Below are positions 26,643-35,802 of a stretch of DNA of 64,000 bases, piece by piece. Below the pieces are notes generated by a model, which made no database searches, had not been told where the DNA came from, and saw only the letters and a list, made by a program, of their open reading frames with translations. This DNA is from Sphingobacterium wenxiniae (lineage in GTDB: Bacteria; Bacteroidota; Bacteroidia; Sphingobacteriales; Sphingobacteriaceae). Position 1 is the stretch's first letter. Every line of letters begins with the position of its first letter. The position numbers and the translations under genes are program-made. The stretch is taken from positions 310,001 through 374,000 of the forward strand of contig NZ_FOZZ01000003.1 of NCBI RefSeq assembly GCF_900116225.1, in the 5' to 3' direction.

Positions 26643-28166
26643 TTATGCCTCAAAGAAAGGTAAAGCATTTGCTATACGATGAATGATCTCATCCTTACCT
26701 AACGCTTCAGCTATCTGGAATACATCCGGACCAAATTTTCCGCCCACCAACATGATACGGAAAGGCATCATCAGCTCGCCGATCTTCATTCCAGATTCGC
26801 TAATTTTTTCTTTAAATAGGGGTTCCAATGTTGCGGCATTCCAATCCTCCACTTCGGCAAATACAATAGAAATATGCTGGAAGAAAGCAGTTTTATCTGC
26901 ATTCCACTTCGGTTTCACGGCATCTACATCGTAAGCCTCCGGCGTCTTGAAGAAGAAGGAAGCTTGCTCCCAAAAATCCTCCACAAAAGTCATACGCTCT
27001 TTCACTAAGCCTAAAATCTTGGCCTGATAAGCTGCATCTACCTTCTCAATGCCGTGCTGACTCAATATTTCAGTAACCTTTGGCAATAGTTCTTCATCAC
27101 TCGTTTGCTTAATCCATTCGTGGTTGAACCATTTGGCCTTCTCAAAATCAAATTTAGCCCCCGCTTTACTGATACGTTCCACGGAAAACTTGGCAATAAG
27201 CTCGTCCATACTGAAGAGCTCCTGTTCAGTACCATCGTTCCAACCCAATACAGCCAGCATGTTAATAAACGCTTCAGGAAGAAATCCCATTTCACGAAAA
27301 CCTTTGGTCAAATCACCTGTTTTCGGATCTGCCCAATTCATAGCATACACTGGGAAACCTAATCTATCACCATCACGTTTGCTTAACTTACCGTTGCCAT
27401 CCGGTTTCAAAATCAATGGCAAATGTGCCCATTGTGGCATATCCGATTTCCAGCCTAAATATTCCCATAATAAAATATGGACTGGTGCGGATGGTAGCCA
27501 TTCCTCGCCACGAAAGATATGAGAAATCTCCATCGCCTTATCATCTACCACGACGGCCAAGTGGTAAGTAGGCATACCATCAGCCTTTAAAAGCACTTTG
27601 TCATCTACCAAATTCGTTTCAAAAGCTACACGTCCACGAATCATATCCTCAAAGGATACTGTTTCACCTATCGGCATCTTGATACGGATAGTATGCGGAT
27701 GACCCGATGCCAAAAGTTCCTGTGTCTCTTCCGGTGAAAGGCTCAGCGAATTTCGTAATTGCATACGGTTTTCATGTGAATAGCGAAAATTCGGTTGTGA
27801 TTTGCGCTGCTCATCCAGCTCTTCTGCCGTATCAAACGCATAGTAAGCATAGCCATCACGTATAAGTTGCTCTGCATATTGACGGTAAGAAGGCTTACGC
27901 TCACTTTGACGATAAGGTCCAAAAGCTCCTGGCTTGTTCGGGCTTTCATCCGGGGCAATGCCACACCAAGCCAAACATTCCGTAATATATTCTTCGGCAC
28001 CAGGAACAAAGCGGGTCTGGTCGGTATCTTCTATCCTCAATATAAAATCGCCCCCATGGTGGCGTGCAAAAAGGAAATTGAACAAGGCTGTCCGAACACC
28101 TCCAAGGTGCAGACCTCCTGTAGGACTTGGTGCAAAACGCACACGAACTTTTCTCTGCAAATTCAT
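26643..28166 (-). CDS. gltX: Glutamyl-tRNA synthetase
   Basis: A 507-residue class I aminoacyl-tRNA synthetase, close to the usual length. It charges tRNA-Glu with glutamate using ATP. The HIGH-like signature is FAPSPTGGLHLGGVRTALFN at residues 11-30 and the KMSKS-like loop is KLSKRDG in the middle (about residue 262). The catalytic Rossmann fold lies between them, with the anticodon-binding helical domain in the last 180 residues. It is transcribed alone with its own terminator. Bacteroidota usually charge tRNA-Gln separately, so discrimination cannot be judged here. Confidence 0.97.
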   Translation of the reverse strand: MNLQRKVRVRFAPSPTGGLHLGGVRTALFNFLFARHHGGDFILRIEDTDQTRFVPGAEEYITECLAWCGIAPDESPNKPGAFGPYRQSERKPSYRQYAEQLIRDGYAYYAFDTAEELDEQRKSQPNFRYSHENRMQLRNSLSLSPEETQELLASGHPHTIRIKMPIGETVSFEDMIRGRVAFETNLVDDKVLLKADGMPTYHLAVVVDDKAMEISHIFRGEEWLPSAPVHILLWEYLGWKSDMPQWAHLPLILKPDGNGKLSKRDGDRLGFPVYAMNWADPKTGDLTKGFREMGFLPEAFINMLAVLGWNDGTEQELFSMDELIAKFSVERISKAGAKFDFEKAKWFNHEWIKQTSDEELLPKVTEILSQHGIEKVDAAYQAKILGLVKERMTFVEDFWEQASFFFKTPEAYDVDAVKPKWNADKTAFFQHISIVFAEVEDWNAATLEPLFKEKISESGMKIGELMMPFRIMLVGGKFGPDVFQIAEALGKDEIIHRIANALPFFEA

Positions 28167-28219
28167 TTGTATATAATCTGTCTTTTAAAGGGTAAAGAGG
28201 GCGCCTAAAAAGGTTGCAA

Positions 28220-28347
28220 AAACGTAAAAACGCGTTCCCGAACGCATTCGGAACGAGAAGCGTAGCGACAAAGCCTGCCTACCGCAGGCAGGCAATCTGC
28301 GTTTTTACCGTCACTAGATTGCTTCGTTGCCTCGCAATGACGGTGAC
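28220..28347. repeat. REP-like palindromic repeat, copy A
   Basis: The core at 28292-28347 (GCAATCTGCG, TTTTTA, then AGATTGCTTCGTTGCCTCGC) is nearly identical to the right-hand part of the copy at 30977-31059. The left arm is replaced by different sequence that contains a GCCTGC/GCAGGC hairpin near 28273-28292. This looks like a non-coding REP/BIME-type element of Sphingobacteriaceae. No REP-associated transposase is in the window. Confidence 0.7.
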
Positions 28348-28449
28348 GGCGAGCTTTTAGACACTGCCTAGAATATCCACGATTTTATTCATATTCTACA
28401 ATTATGGATATTTCATAAGGGCAAAATTACGCAATTTCTGACGATTATG

Positions 28450-28457
28450 TAACTTTG
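28450..28457 (+). promoter_or_regulatory. -7 box of the COG2509 flavoprotein gene
   Basis: TAACTTTG matches TAnnTTTG and lies 33 bases before the ATG. At the -33 position only TTAC is present. Confidence 0.5.
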
Positions 28458-28490
28458 TAATGTTTTGGGATAAAAACCCAGCCCATATTT

Positions 28491-30035
28491 ATGCAAAAAG
28501 AAATTGAACTTGCCATCACGCCAGATTTTATCGAAGATGAGCAGCATATCCTATCGGAGGGAGCCCGAAAATTAGGCTTATCCCCCAAACGTATCCAAGG
28601 AATGTTTATCCGCAAACGTTCCATTGATGCCCGTAGCCGTCAAGTAGTTTACCGCATCCGTGTGGTGTTTTATATTGATGAACCCTACACTCCGGAAATT
28701 ATCCGTCCTATCATACAACCTGTACACCAAGCTAAGCCTGTCGTCATCATCGGCGCAGGGCCTGCTGGCCTCTTTGCCGCTTACCGTTGTTTAGAACGCG
28801 GGTTGAAACCTATTGTATTAGAAAGAGGAAAGGAAGTACGCGAGAGGCGTAGGGATTTGGCCAAAATCAACAAAGAAGGATTTGTTAATCCCGAATCTAA
28901 TTATTGCTTTGGTGAAGGCGGTGCTGGTACCTATTCGGATGGAAAGCTTTATACCCGATCCAACAAGCGGGGTGACGTACAGAAAGTATTGCAAATCTTT
29001 GTACAACATGGGGCTACATCTGATATCTTGGTCGATGCTCGCCCGCATATAGGCACCAACAAGCTGCCACACATCATCGAGGACATGCGCCAGACCATTT
29101 TAGAGCACGGGGGAGAAATCCATTTCAACTGTAGAGTAGACGATATCTTGGTTAATTTCGGTAAAGTAGAAGGCGTTCGGACGGCAGATGGCGAGAACAT
29201 CAAAAGCGAGCATGTAATTGTCGCTACAGGGCATTCTGCACGTGACATTTTTGAGCTCTTCCGTCGTAAAGGTTGGCTTATCGAAGCCAAACCTTTTGCT
29301 TTGGGCGTGCGTATCGAACATCCACAAGAGATCATCGATCAGGCGCAATATCACTGTGCTGTGCGCCATGAAAACCTTCCCCCAGCCTATTACAGTTTGG
29401 TGGAGCAGGTCAACGACCGTGGCGTGTTTTCTTTCTGTATGTGTCCTGGGGGCATTATAGCACCTTGTGCTACCGATAAAGAAGAAATCGTGGTGAATGG
29501 TTGGTCGCCCTCTAAGCGCAATAATCCGCATGCCAATTCGGGCACAGTGATACAAATTAATTTGGATGACGTCCCTAACGCTCTGGAAGATGCCTTTGCC
29601 CTGTTGGATTTCCAACGCCAAGTGGAGCGGAAAGCTTTTGACCTTGGCGGCGGCAGCCTTGTCGCCCCAGCACAGCGTATGGTTGACTTTGTCAATAGTA
29701 AAGTTTCGGGCACGCTACCAGAAAATTCGTATAAACCCGGAACTAAAAGTGTGGATTTACGAGAGGTCCTTCCTGATTTTGTACACAAAGCCCTACGAGG
29801 TGCTCTACCAATTTTCGGCAAGAAGATGAAAGGTTATTATACCAATGAAGCTATATTGGTTGGCGTGGAATCCCGCACTTCATCGCCCATCCGCATACCA
29901 AGAGACAAGGACAGTTTGCAACATCCCGAGATTTCAGGACTATACCCTTGTGGTGAGGGCGCCGGCTATGCAGGTGGTATCGTATCCGCTGCTATTGATG
30001 GGATTAACTGTGTAGATGCAATAGGGCTTTCATAA
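28491..30035 (+). CDS. COG2509-type FAD-dependent dehydrogenase
   Basis: A 514-residue cytoplasmic flavoprotein of the uncharacterised COG2509 family. An N-terminal domain of about 80 residues, rich in basic residues and probably ferredoxin-like (KRSIDARSRQVVYRIRVV), precedes the FAD-binding motif VVIIGAGPAGLFAAYR at about 84. Characteristic family segments follow: YCFGEGGAGTYSDGKLYTR, VIVATGHSARDIF, FCMCPGGIIAPC and the C-terminal CGEGAGYAGGIVSAAIDG. The natural substrate is not known for the family. It is a single gene with its own promoter and lies upstream of tRNA-Gly on the same strand. Confidence 0.88.
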   Translation: MQKEIELAITPDFIEDEQHILSEGARKLGLSPKRIQGMFIRKRSIDARSRQVVYRIRVVFYIDEPYTPEIIRPIIQPVHQAKPVVIIGAGPAGLFAAYRCLERGLKPIVLERGKEVRERRRDLAKINKEGFVNPESNYCFGEGGAGTYSDGKLYTRSNKRGDVQKVLQIFVQHGATSDILVDARPHIGTNKLPHIIEDMRQTILEHGGEIHFNCRVDDILVNFGKVEGVRTADGENIKSEHVIVATGHSARDIFELFRRKGWLIEAKPFALGVRIEHPQEIIDQAQYHCAVRHENLPPAYYSLVEQVNDRGVFSFCMCPGGIIAPCATDKEEIVVNGWSPSKRNNPHANSGTVIQINLDDVPNALEDAFALLDFQRQVERKAFDLGGGSLVAPAQRMVDFVNSKVSGTLPENSYKPGTKSVDLREVLPDFVHKALRGALPIFGKKMKGYYTNEAILVGVESRTSSPIRIPRDKDSLQHPEISGLYPCGEGAGYAGGIVSAAIDGINCVDAIGLS

Positions 30036-30089
30036 GTCCCTGAGGCTGAATCCACATACATTTTTTGTTAAAAAATTAGCTATAAGATA

Positions 30090-30120
30090 TTGACAGATTA
30101 AAAGTAAACTTCTATCTTTG
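30090..30120 (+). promoter_or_regulatory. tRNA-Gly promoter
   Basis: TTGACA at 30090 and TATCTTTG at 30113-30120 are separated by the standard 19 bases (counted after a 4-base -33 core). The tRNA begins 11 bases later. Confidence 0.85.
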
Positions 30121-30130
30121 TAGCACAAAA

Positions 30131-30203
30131 GCGAAAGTAGCTCAGTTGGTAGAGCACAACCTTGCCAAGGTTGGGGTCGCGAGTTCGAATCTCGTCTTTC
30201 GCT
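30131..30203 (+). tRNA. tRNA-Gly (GCC)
   Basis: A complete 73-base cloverleaf can be drawn: acceptor GCGAAAG/CTTTCGC, D-arm GCTC/GAGC, anticodon stem CAACC/GGTTG with loop TTGCCAA (anticodon GCC), T-arm GCGAG/CTCGT with loop TTCGAAT, and discriminator T. CCA is not encoded. Confidence 0.97.
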
Positions 30204-30206
30204 CAG

Positions 30207-30240
30207 AAAAAGCTTCTCAATTCAGGAAGCTTTTTTTATT
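30207..30240 (+). terminator. tRNA-Gly terminator
   Basis: AAAAAGCTTC pairs with GAAGCTTTTT around a 9-base loop and runs into a long T-tract. It ends nine bases before the start of the next gene. Confidence 0.85.
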
Positions 30241-30248
30241 TTTAGGGT

Positions 30249-30719
30249 ATGATAAATTTCGGTCCCCAAACAGGTATAAAACCATTATTACCGATATACG
30301 GGTTTACAACCCTTATCTTGATTCCCACATTCATTATATTTATTAGCACAAAAGCCGACATAATCGTGTGGTGTGGATTACTACTATTCTCCTATACTTT
30401 TATCAGCATTGCTTATTTCATAGCCCAGAAAACAACTCGGTATTGGATAGAAGGGGATTTTTTGCATTACAAGACGTTATTTCTAAAAGGAAAAATCGCC
30501 ATACACTCCATCCGAAAGCTGGAAGTGAATACCAGCTGTTGGCTAAGCAATAAACCCTCCACCAGCAATACAAAAGGCATCATCATTTACTTTAACAAAT
30601 ATGATGACACGTTCATAACTCCCGAAAACAATACAGAGCTTGTTAATGAGTTAGTTCGAATAAACCCGACTATTGAAGTATTTACAAAAGACAGGCATTT
30701 ATCAAAAAAAGACATATAA
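30249..30719 (+). CDS. Small membrane protein with bacterial PH-like domain (bPH_6/DUF1200 type)
   Basis: A 156-residue protein with two transmembrane helices (about 14-34 and 40-60). A short soluble domain follows with the pattern YWIEGDFLHYKTLFLKGKIA and IRKLEVNTSCW, typical of bacterial PH-like domains of the DUF1200 family. The domain faces the cytoplasm if the helices form a hairpin. ATG 30249 is preceded by AGGG in the tail of the tRNA terminator; no separate promoter is evident, so expression may depend on read-through. Function is unknown. Confidence 0.65.
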   Translation: MINFGPQTGIKPLLPIYGFTTLILIPTFIIFISTKADIIVWCGLLLFSYTFISIAYFIAQKTTRYWIEGDFLHYKTLFLKGKIAIHSIRKLEVNTSCWLSNKPSTSNTKGIIIYFNKYDDTFITPENNTELVNELVRINPTIEVFTKDRHLSKKDI

Positions 30720-30771
30720 TCAGCAGACTGTCATTAATAAGTTGTGCAGACAACTATTTACATAAAAAAGC

Positions 30772-30802
30772 TTGACAGCAAAGCGTTTTTGACGTACTTT
30801 TG
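30772..30802 (+). promoter_or_regulatory. Promoter of the candidate small RNA
   Basis: TTGACA at 30772 and TACTTTTG at 30795-30802 have exactly the geometry of the tRNA-Gly promoter 680 bases upstream, including the same -33 hexamer. The predicted start is near 30807. Confidence 0.75.
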
Positions 30803-30806
30803 TGCT

Positions 30807-30918
30807 GTAATCAATGAGATAATCAACGATTGCAAGTTAAAAATTGTCTTTTCATAATTTAGGTTTATAATTGGTTAGTAGCAAACCCTGGTGCCCATCA
30901 CCAGGGTTTTGTTTTTTA
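30807..30918 (+). ncRNA. Candidate small non-coding RNA (about 110 nt) or gltB attenuation leader
   Basis: A consensus promoter and an intrinsic terminator frame about 110 bases with no ORF beyond the two-codon ATG AGA TAA. The 5' part can form a helix of TGTAATC (30804-30810) with GATTGCA (30828-30834). The 3' end is an 11-bp stem AAACCCTGGTG/CACCAGGGTTT (30883-30909) followed by TTTTG and a T-run. It does not match the tmRNA, 4.5S or RNase P signatures I know. It lies 350 bases before gltB, so it may be an independent sRNA or a premature-termination leader. Confidence 0.55.
30883..30917 (+). terminator. Intrinsic terminator of the candidate small RNA
   Basis: An 11-bp stem with a CCCAT loop is followed by TTTTGTTTTTT. 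This is a textbook rho-independent terminator. Confidence 0.85.
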
Positions 30919-30976
30919 TGTAACTTTTATAAATCAGTCTTTAGTACATGACAAAACTTAATAAGTCATAAAAAAA

Positions 30977-31059
30977 CGCGTCATTGCGAGGAAGTATGAC
31001 GAAGCAATCTGCGTTTTTAATGTCATCAGATTGCTTCGTTACCTCGCAATGACGATGAC
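30977..31059. repeat. REP-like palindromic repeat, copy B
   Basis: A full two-armed copy. The left arm CGTCATTGCGAGGAAG...GAAGCAATCTG and the right arm CAGATTGCTTCGTTACCTCG...ATGACG are inverted repeats of each other, separated by CGTTTTTAATGTCAT. The right half matches copy A at 28292-28347. It sits between the small RNA and gltB. Confidence 0.8.
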
Positions 31060-31266
31060 ATTATTTTTTATCATATACCGTAAAATCAGTCTTAGCCTCT
31101 CCTTACTATTAACAAATGTCTTCTATTAACCAGTAAATACAATATCCTCAACAAAACCAACTATTATTAAGAATAAATCAAAACAAAATCATTTTATTTA
31201 TAAAATTTATAATAAAACATATTTTTTATTCCTATATTAGCAACCTAAATTATTTTGAGGAGAAAA
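31060..31266 (+). other. A/T-rich gltB upstream region
   Basis: No ORF or strong hairpin is visible. A weak -7-like TATATTAG lies at 31233-31240, and a GAGGAG ribosome-binding site at 31257-31262 fixes the gltB start. Confidence 0.5.
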
Positions 31267-34200
31267 ATGAAAAATGAAAGATTAGCGGAACAAGGACTAT
31301 ACAATCCTGATTTTGAACATGATGCTTGTGGTGTTGGTTTTGTTGCACACATTAAAGGCCAAAAATCACATCAACAAGTTCAGGATGCCCTGACGATGTT
31401 GGAGAATATGGAACACCGCGGAGCTTGTGGCTGTGACCCAGAGAGCGGTGATGGTGCAGGAATTATGATACAATTACCTCATGAATTTTTATGGGAAGAA
31501 TGTATTAACCTTGGCATCCAATTACAAGAGCCCGGATATTACGGCACAGGTATGGTATTCCTTCCTAAAGAAGAAGATCTAAATGCTATCTGTCGCGAAT
31601 CGATTATTGCTGCAACAGAAGAGCGAGGAATGAAATTCTTAGGTTTTCGGGATGTGCCGGTTAATAGACAAGGTATAGGCGTAACTGCGCTCAGTGCCGA
31701 ACCAGAAATCGTGCAGTTTTTTGTTTCCCGTCCAGACGGTGTGTCAACCACAGAGGATTTTGAGCGGAAACTATTTGTTTTAAGAAGGCTCATCATCCAA
31801 AAAGTAAAGAAACATCAAGAATACCCTCTCCCACTCTATATCGCATCACTTTCCTGCAAAACTATTATTTACAAAGGACAGCTTACGACATACCAAGTAG
31901 GTTCTTATTTTGAAGATTTAAAAGATCCACGCGTCGTATCGGCTTTTGGTTTAGTACACTCCCGCTTCTCTACCAATACTTTTCCCTCATGGTCTTTAGC
32001 ACAACCTTTCCGTAATATCGCGCACAACGGAGAAATCAACACACTCACAGGAAACCTCAACTGGTTTTACGCAGGTGTACGTTCACTTTCATCACCTTAC
32101 TTTACTGAGGAAGAAATGCAAATTCTTCTTCCTGTAGTTGACCGTGGGCAGTCCGATTCTGCTTGTTTAGATAATGTCGTGGAATTGCTTTTGCATAGCG
32201 GACGAAGCCTACCGCATGTCATGTTAATGTTAGTTCCTGAAGCTTGGGATGGAAATACCCAAATGGATCCGTTGAAAAAAGCATTCTATGAATATCACGC
32301 TACGCTAATGGAACCTTGGGATGGGCCTGCGGCACTTTGTTTTACGGATGGGAAAACTATTGGGGCAACGCTTGACCGCAACGGTCTACGCCCTTTGCGC
32401 TACGCCATCACTTCAGATGATCGCGTTATTGTAGCTTCTGAAGCTGGGGCACTACCAATCCCCGAAAGCCTTATTATCAAAAAGGGACGTCAACAGCCTG
32501 GTAAGATTTTCGTCGTAGACATGGAACGAGGTAGTATACGTTCTGACGAAGAAGTCAAAGGAGAACTTATCCGTCAACAGCCCTACGGCGACTGGCTGAA
32601 TAAATACAAAATCCGCATGGATGAATTGGAAGAACCCCGTGTAACCTATACTTATCTTAAAAAGGAGTCAGTACTCAAGTACCAACAGGCTTTTGGCTAC
32701 TCTCGCGAAGATTTAGAGACCATTCTTACACCAATGGCACTCACAGGCTACGAACCGATCGGCTCCATGGGTACAGACGTGCCATTGGCTATTCTTTCGG
32801 ATCAGCCTCAGCATCTCTCCAGTTATTTCAAGCAGTTTTTTGCACAGGTAACCAACCCACCGATTGATCCTATCCGTGAGCGTTTGGTAATGAGCTTAGC
32901 TACCTTTATCGGCAATGCGGGCAATATATTAATCGAAGACAAAAAATTCTGTCACTGTGTTACCTTGGAACATCCGATATTAACTTCCAGCGAACTAGAA
33001 AAGCTTCGTTCCATCGATACAGGTATATTTCAAGCAAAAACCCTGCAACTTTATTTCAAAGCAGATGGTCAATCAGGTTCGTTAGAAGCTGGTATTGAGC
33101 GACTGTGCCGTTATGCAGACGATGCCGTACGCGATGGTTTTGAGGTAATTATCCTCTCCGATCGTGCTATTGATTCGCAGCACTGTGCTATTCCATCCAT
33201 CTTAGCGGTATCTGCGGTGCATCACCACCTTATCAAAACAGGAAACAGAGGTGCTGTTGGTTTAGTTGTGGAAGCTGGTGATGTCTGGGAGGTACACCAT
33301 TTTGCCTGCTTATTGGCTTTTGGTGCTACAGCAATCAACCCTTATATGGCCTTGGCTACTATCCGCACCATGAAAGAATTAGGCCAGATAGACACCGAAC
33401 TCACTTGGGACGATTTAAAGAAAAATTATGTTAAGGCTATCTGTGCAGGCTTATTAAAAATATTCTCAAAAATGGGTATCTCTACCCTACAATCGTATCA
33501 TGGTGCACAGATTTTCGAGGTGTTGGGTATTGACAAGTCTGTCGTAGATAGATATTTCTGTGGTTCAGTTTCCCGTATCGGAGGGTTAGGACTTGACGAC
33601 ATTGCGACAGAAGCACTCGCTAAGCACTGGCGTGCCTTTGGCCCTACTCGAGTAGAGAAAAGATTACTTCCTGAAGGGGGATTATATCAGTGGAAGCGTC
33701 GAGGAGAACGTCATTTATGGAGTCCGGAAACCATACATCTTTTACAGAAAGCTTGCCGTACAGGTGATTTTGAGGCTTACAAACAATACGCGACCTTAAT
33801 CAACAACCAAAAAGAACGCATGTTCACCTTGCGCGGCTTGCTTGATTTTGCGAAACACCGCACGCCTGTGCCTTTGGAAGAAGTGGAGTCTATAGAAAGC
33901 ATCATGAAGCGTTTTGCTACAGGAGCGATGTCTATGGGATCAATTTCAACAGAAGCACACAGCACTTTAGCTATTGCCATGAACCGTATCGGTGCTAAAA
34001 GCAATACTGGCGAAGGAGGTGAAGATGCTATCCGTTTTGAACGTCTACCAAATGGTGATTCCATGCGTTCGGCCATTAAGCAAGTTGCCTCCGCACGTTT
34101 CGGTGTGACTTCACATTACCTAACCGAAGCGGATGAGATACAAATCAAAATGGCACAGGGTGCTAAACCAGGTGAAGGGGGACAACTCCCAGGTCATAAG

Positions 34201-35781
34201 GTTAACGAGTTCATCGCCCGCCTGCGTCATGCTACACCAGGCGTAGGATTGATTTCTCCTCCTCCTCACCACGATATTTATTCCATAGAGGATTTGGCTC
34301 AGTTAATTTTCGATTTGAAAAATGCCAATAGAGCTGCAAGAATCAACGTAAAATTAGTATCTAAAGCTGGCGTAGGAACAATTGCTGCCGGGGTGGCCAA
34401 AGCACATGCCGATGTTATCCTTATTGCGGGGTACGATGGCGGTACAGGCGCATCCCCAATCAGCTCTATTAAGCATGCCGGCTTGCCTTGGGAACTGGGT
34501 TTGGCAGAGGCCCATCAAACATTGGTACAGAACAAGCTGCGCAGTCGCGTTGTATTACAGGCGGATGGGCAGATGAAAACCGGACGTGATATTGTCATCG
34601 CTACCTTGCTCGGAGCAGAGGAGTGGGGCGTAGCAACTGCGGCTCTTGTTGCTGGAGGATGTATCATGATGCGTAAATGCCACTTGAACACCTGCCCCGT
34701 AGGTGTCGCCACACAAGATCCAGAGTTGCGTAAGCTTTTCTCCGGAAAACCGGAGGATATTGTGAACCTATTCCGTTTCTTAGCGGAAGAAGTACGTGAG
34801 ATTATGGCGCAACTTGGTTTCCGCAGCATCAACGAAATGGTAGGTCGTGCACAATTTTTGAAAAAACGGGAAGCACTCAACCACTGGAAAGCAGAGAAAA
34901 TTGATTTCTCGCAAATTCTATACGTGGCGCGCAATGAACCTTCCGAGAGTTTATACAATACGCAGGAACAGGATCATGGCATGAGCATGATTTTGGATTG
35001 GGGACTATTGACACAAGCCAAACCTGCCTTGGAAAGTAAAACACCGGTCTTTGGCACATTTAGAGTAAAAAACACGGACCGCACAATTGGAACAATGTTG
35101 TCCAACGAGATCTCCAAGCTATATGGAGCCGAGGGACTTCCCGACAATACCGTCAACTTCAAATTTGAAGGTTCAGCTGGACAATCTTTTGGCGCATTTG
35201 GTGCCAAAGGGCTTTCTTTCGAGCTGGAAGGCGAAGCTAATGACTACGTAGGAAAAGGGCTTTCAGGCGCACAGTTAGCTATCTATCCAACGGCTGATAG
35301 CCCACTAGTTGCCCATGAGAACATTATCATCGGTAACGTGGCTTTATATGGTGCAACTTCCGGTCACCTGTTCATCAACGGTATGGCAGGAGAGCGGTTT
35401 GCCGTAAGAAACTCTGGTGCAACAGCCGTTGTAGAAGGAATCGGTGATCACGGTTGTGAGTACATGACCGGTGGACGGGCATTGATTATCGGGCCAACAG
35501 GTCGAAACTTTGCTGCCGGTATGAGCGGCGGTATCGCCTGGATATACAATATCGCCGGAGACTTCCACGACAACTGTAACCAAGAGATGGTAGACCTTGA
35601 CCCACTGGATACCGAGGATGAAAATGCTATTATCGCTCTTTTGAAGCGTCACATCCATCTGACCAATAGTGAGCGGGCTAATTTTATTCTCCAGAATTGG
35701 GATAGTGAAAAAAGCCGGTTTATCAAAGTATTCCCTCGTGAATACAAAAATGTGTTACTTAAAAAACTAGTGGAAGCTTAA
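31267..35781 (+). CDS. gltB: Glutamate synthase, large subunit
   Basis: A 1504-residue enzyme that transfers the glutamine amide to 2-oxoglutarate to make two glutamates in ammonia assimilation. The start is ATG 31267, since GAGGAG lies five bases upstream; an in-frame TTG four codons earlier is inside that site. Domains in order: class II amidotransferase with nucleophile Cys21 exposed after removal of a 20-residue propeptide, a central linker, the FMN-binding synthase domain (about 850-1220) with the 3Fe-4S cysteines in CIMMRKCHLNTCPVG, and a C-terminal GXGXG helix. It is followed 21 bases later by gltD, forming the standard operon. Confidence 0.97.
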   Translation: MKNERLAEQGLYNPDFEHDACGVGFVAHIKGQKSHQQVQDALTMLENMEHRGACGCDPESGDGAGIMIQLPHEFLWEECINLGIQLQEPGYYGTGMVFLPKEEDLNAICRESIIAATEERGMKFLGFRDVPVNRQGIGVTALSAEPEIVQFFVSRPDGVSTTEDFERKLFVLRRLIIQKVKKHQEYPLPLYIASLSCKTIIYKGQLTTYQVGSYFEDLKDPRVVSAFGLVHSRFSTNTFPSWSLAQPFRNIAHNGEINTLTGNLNWFYAGVRSLSSPYFTEEEMQILLPVVDRGQSDSACLDNVVELLLHSGRSLPHVMLMLVPEAWDGNTQMDPLKKAFYEYHATLMEPWDGPAALCFTDGKTIGATLDRNGLRPLRYAITSDDRVIVASEAGALPIPESLIIKKGRQQPGKIFVVDMERGSIRSDEEVKGELIRQQPYGDWLNKYKIRMDELEEPRVTYTYLKKESVLKYQQAFGYSREDLETILTPMALTGYEPIGSMGTDVPLAILSDQPQHLSSYFKQFFAQVTNPPIDPIRERLVMSLATFIGNAGNILIEDKKFCHCVTLEHPILTSSELEKLRSIDTGIFQAKTLQLYFKADGQSGSLEAGIERLCRYADDAVRDGFEVIILSDRAIDSQHCAIPSILAVSAVHHHLIKTGNRGAVGLVVEAGDVWEVHHFACLLAFGATAINPYMALATIRTMKELGQIDTELTWDDLKKNYVKAICAGLLKIFSKMGISTLQSYHGAQIFEVLGIDKSVVDRYFCGSVSRIGGLGLDDIATEALAKHWRAFGPTRVEKRLLPEGGLYQWKRRGERHLWSPETIHLLQKACRTGDFEAYKQYATLINNQKERMFTLRGLLDFAKHRTPVPLEEVESIESIMKRFATGAMSMGSISTEAHSTLAIAMNRIGAKSNTGEGGEDAIRFERLPNGDSMRSAIKQVASARFGVTSHYLTEADEIQIKMAQGAKPGEGGQLPGHKVNEFIARLRHATPGVGLISPPPHHDIYSIEDLAQLIFDLKNANRAARINVKLVSKAGVGTIAAGVAKAHADVILIAGYDGGTGASPISSIKHAGLPWELGLAEAHQTLVQNKLRSRVVLQADGQMKTGRDIVIATLLGAEEWGVATAALVAGGCIMMRKCHLNTCPVGVATQDPELRKLFSGKPEDIVNLFRFLAEEVREIMAQLGFRSINEMVGRAQFLKKREALNHWKAEKIDFSQILYVARNEPSESLYNTQEQDHGMSMILDWGLLTQAKPALESKTPVFGTFRVKNTDRTIGTMLSNEISKLYGAEGLPDNTVNFKFEGSAGQSFGAFGAKGLSFELEGEANDYVGKGLSGAQLAIYPTADSPLVAHENIIIGNVALYGATSGHLFINGMAGERFAVRNSGATAVVEGIGDHGCEYMTGGRALIIGPTGRNFAAGMSGGIAWIYNIAGDFHDNCNQEMVDLDPLDTEDENAIIALLKRHIHLTNSERANFILQNWDSEKSRFIKVFPREYKNVLLKKLVEA

Positions 35782-35802
35782 TAACGAGGAGGAAAAATAA
35801 TC

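Larger units (their letters stand above)
28167..28490. other. Intergenic region with REP-like repeat and FAD-gene promoter
   Basis: This divergent gap between gltX and the COG2509 gene has no ORF. It contains a palindromic repeat copy (28220-28347) and the -7 box TAACTTTG at 28450-28457. Nothing else is evident. Confidence 0.6.

Noticed and set aside
29100..29621. 173-codon minus-strand ORF inside the COG2509 gene
   Set aside because: It is a shadow frame of a conserved flavoprotein, with no signal or family pattern.
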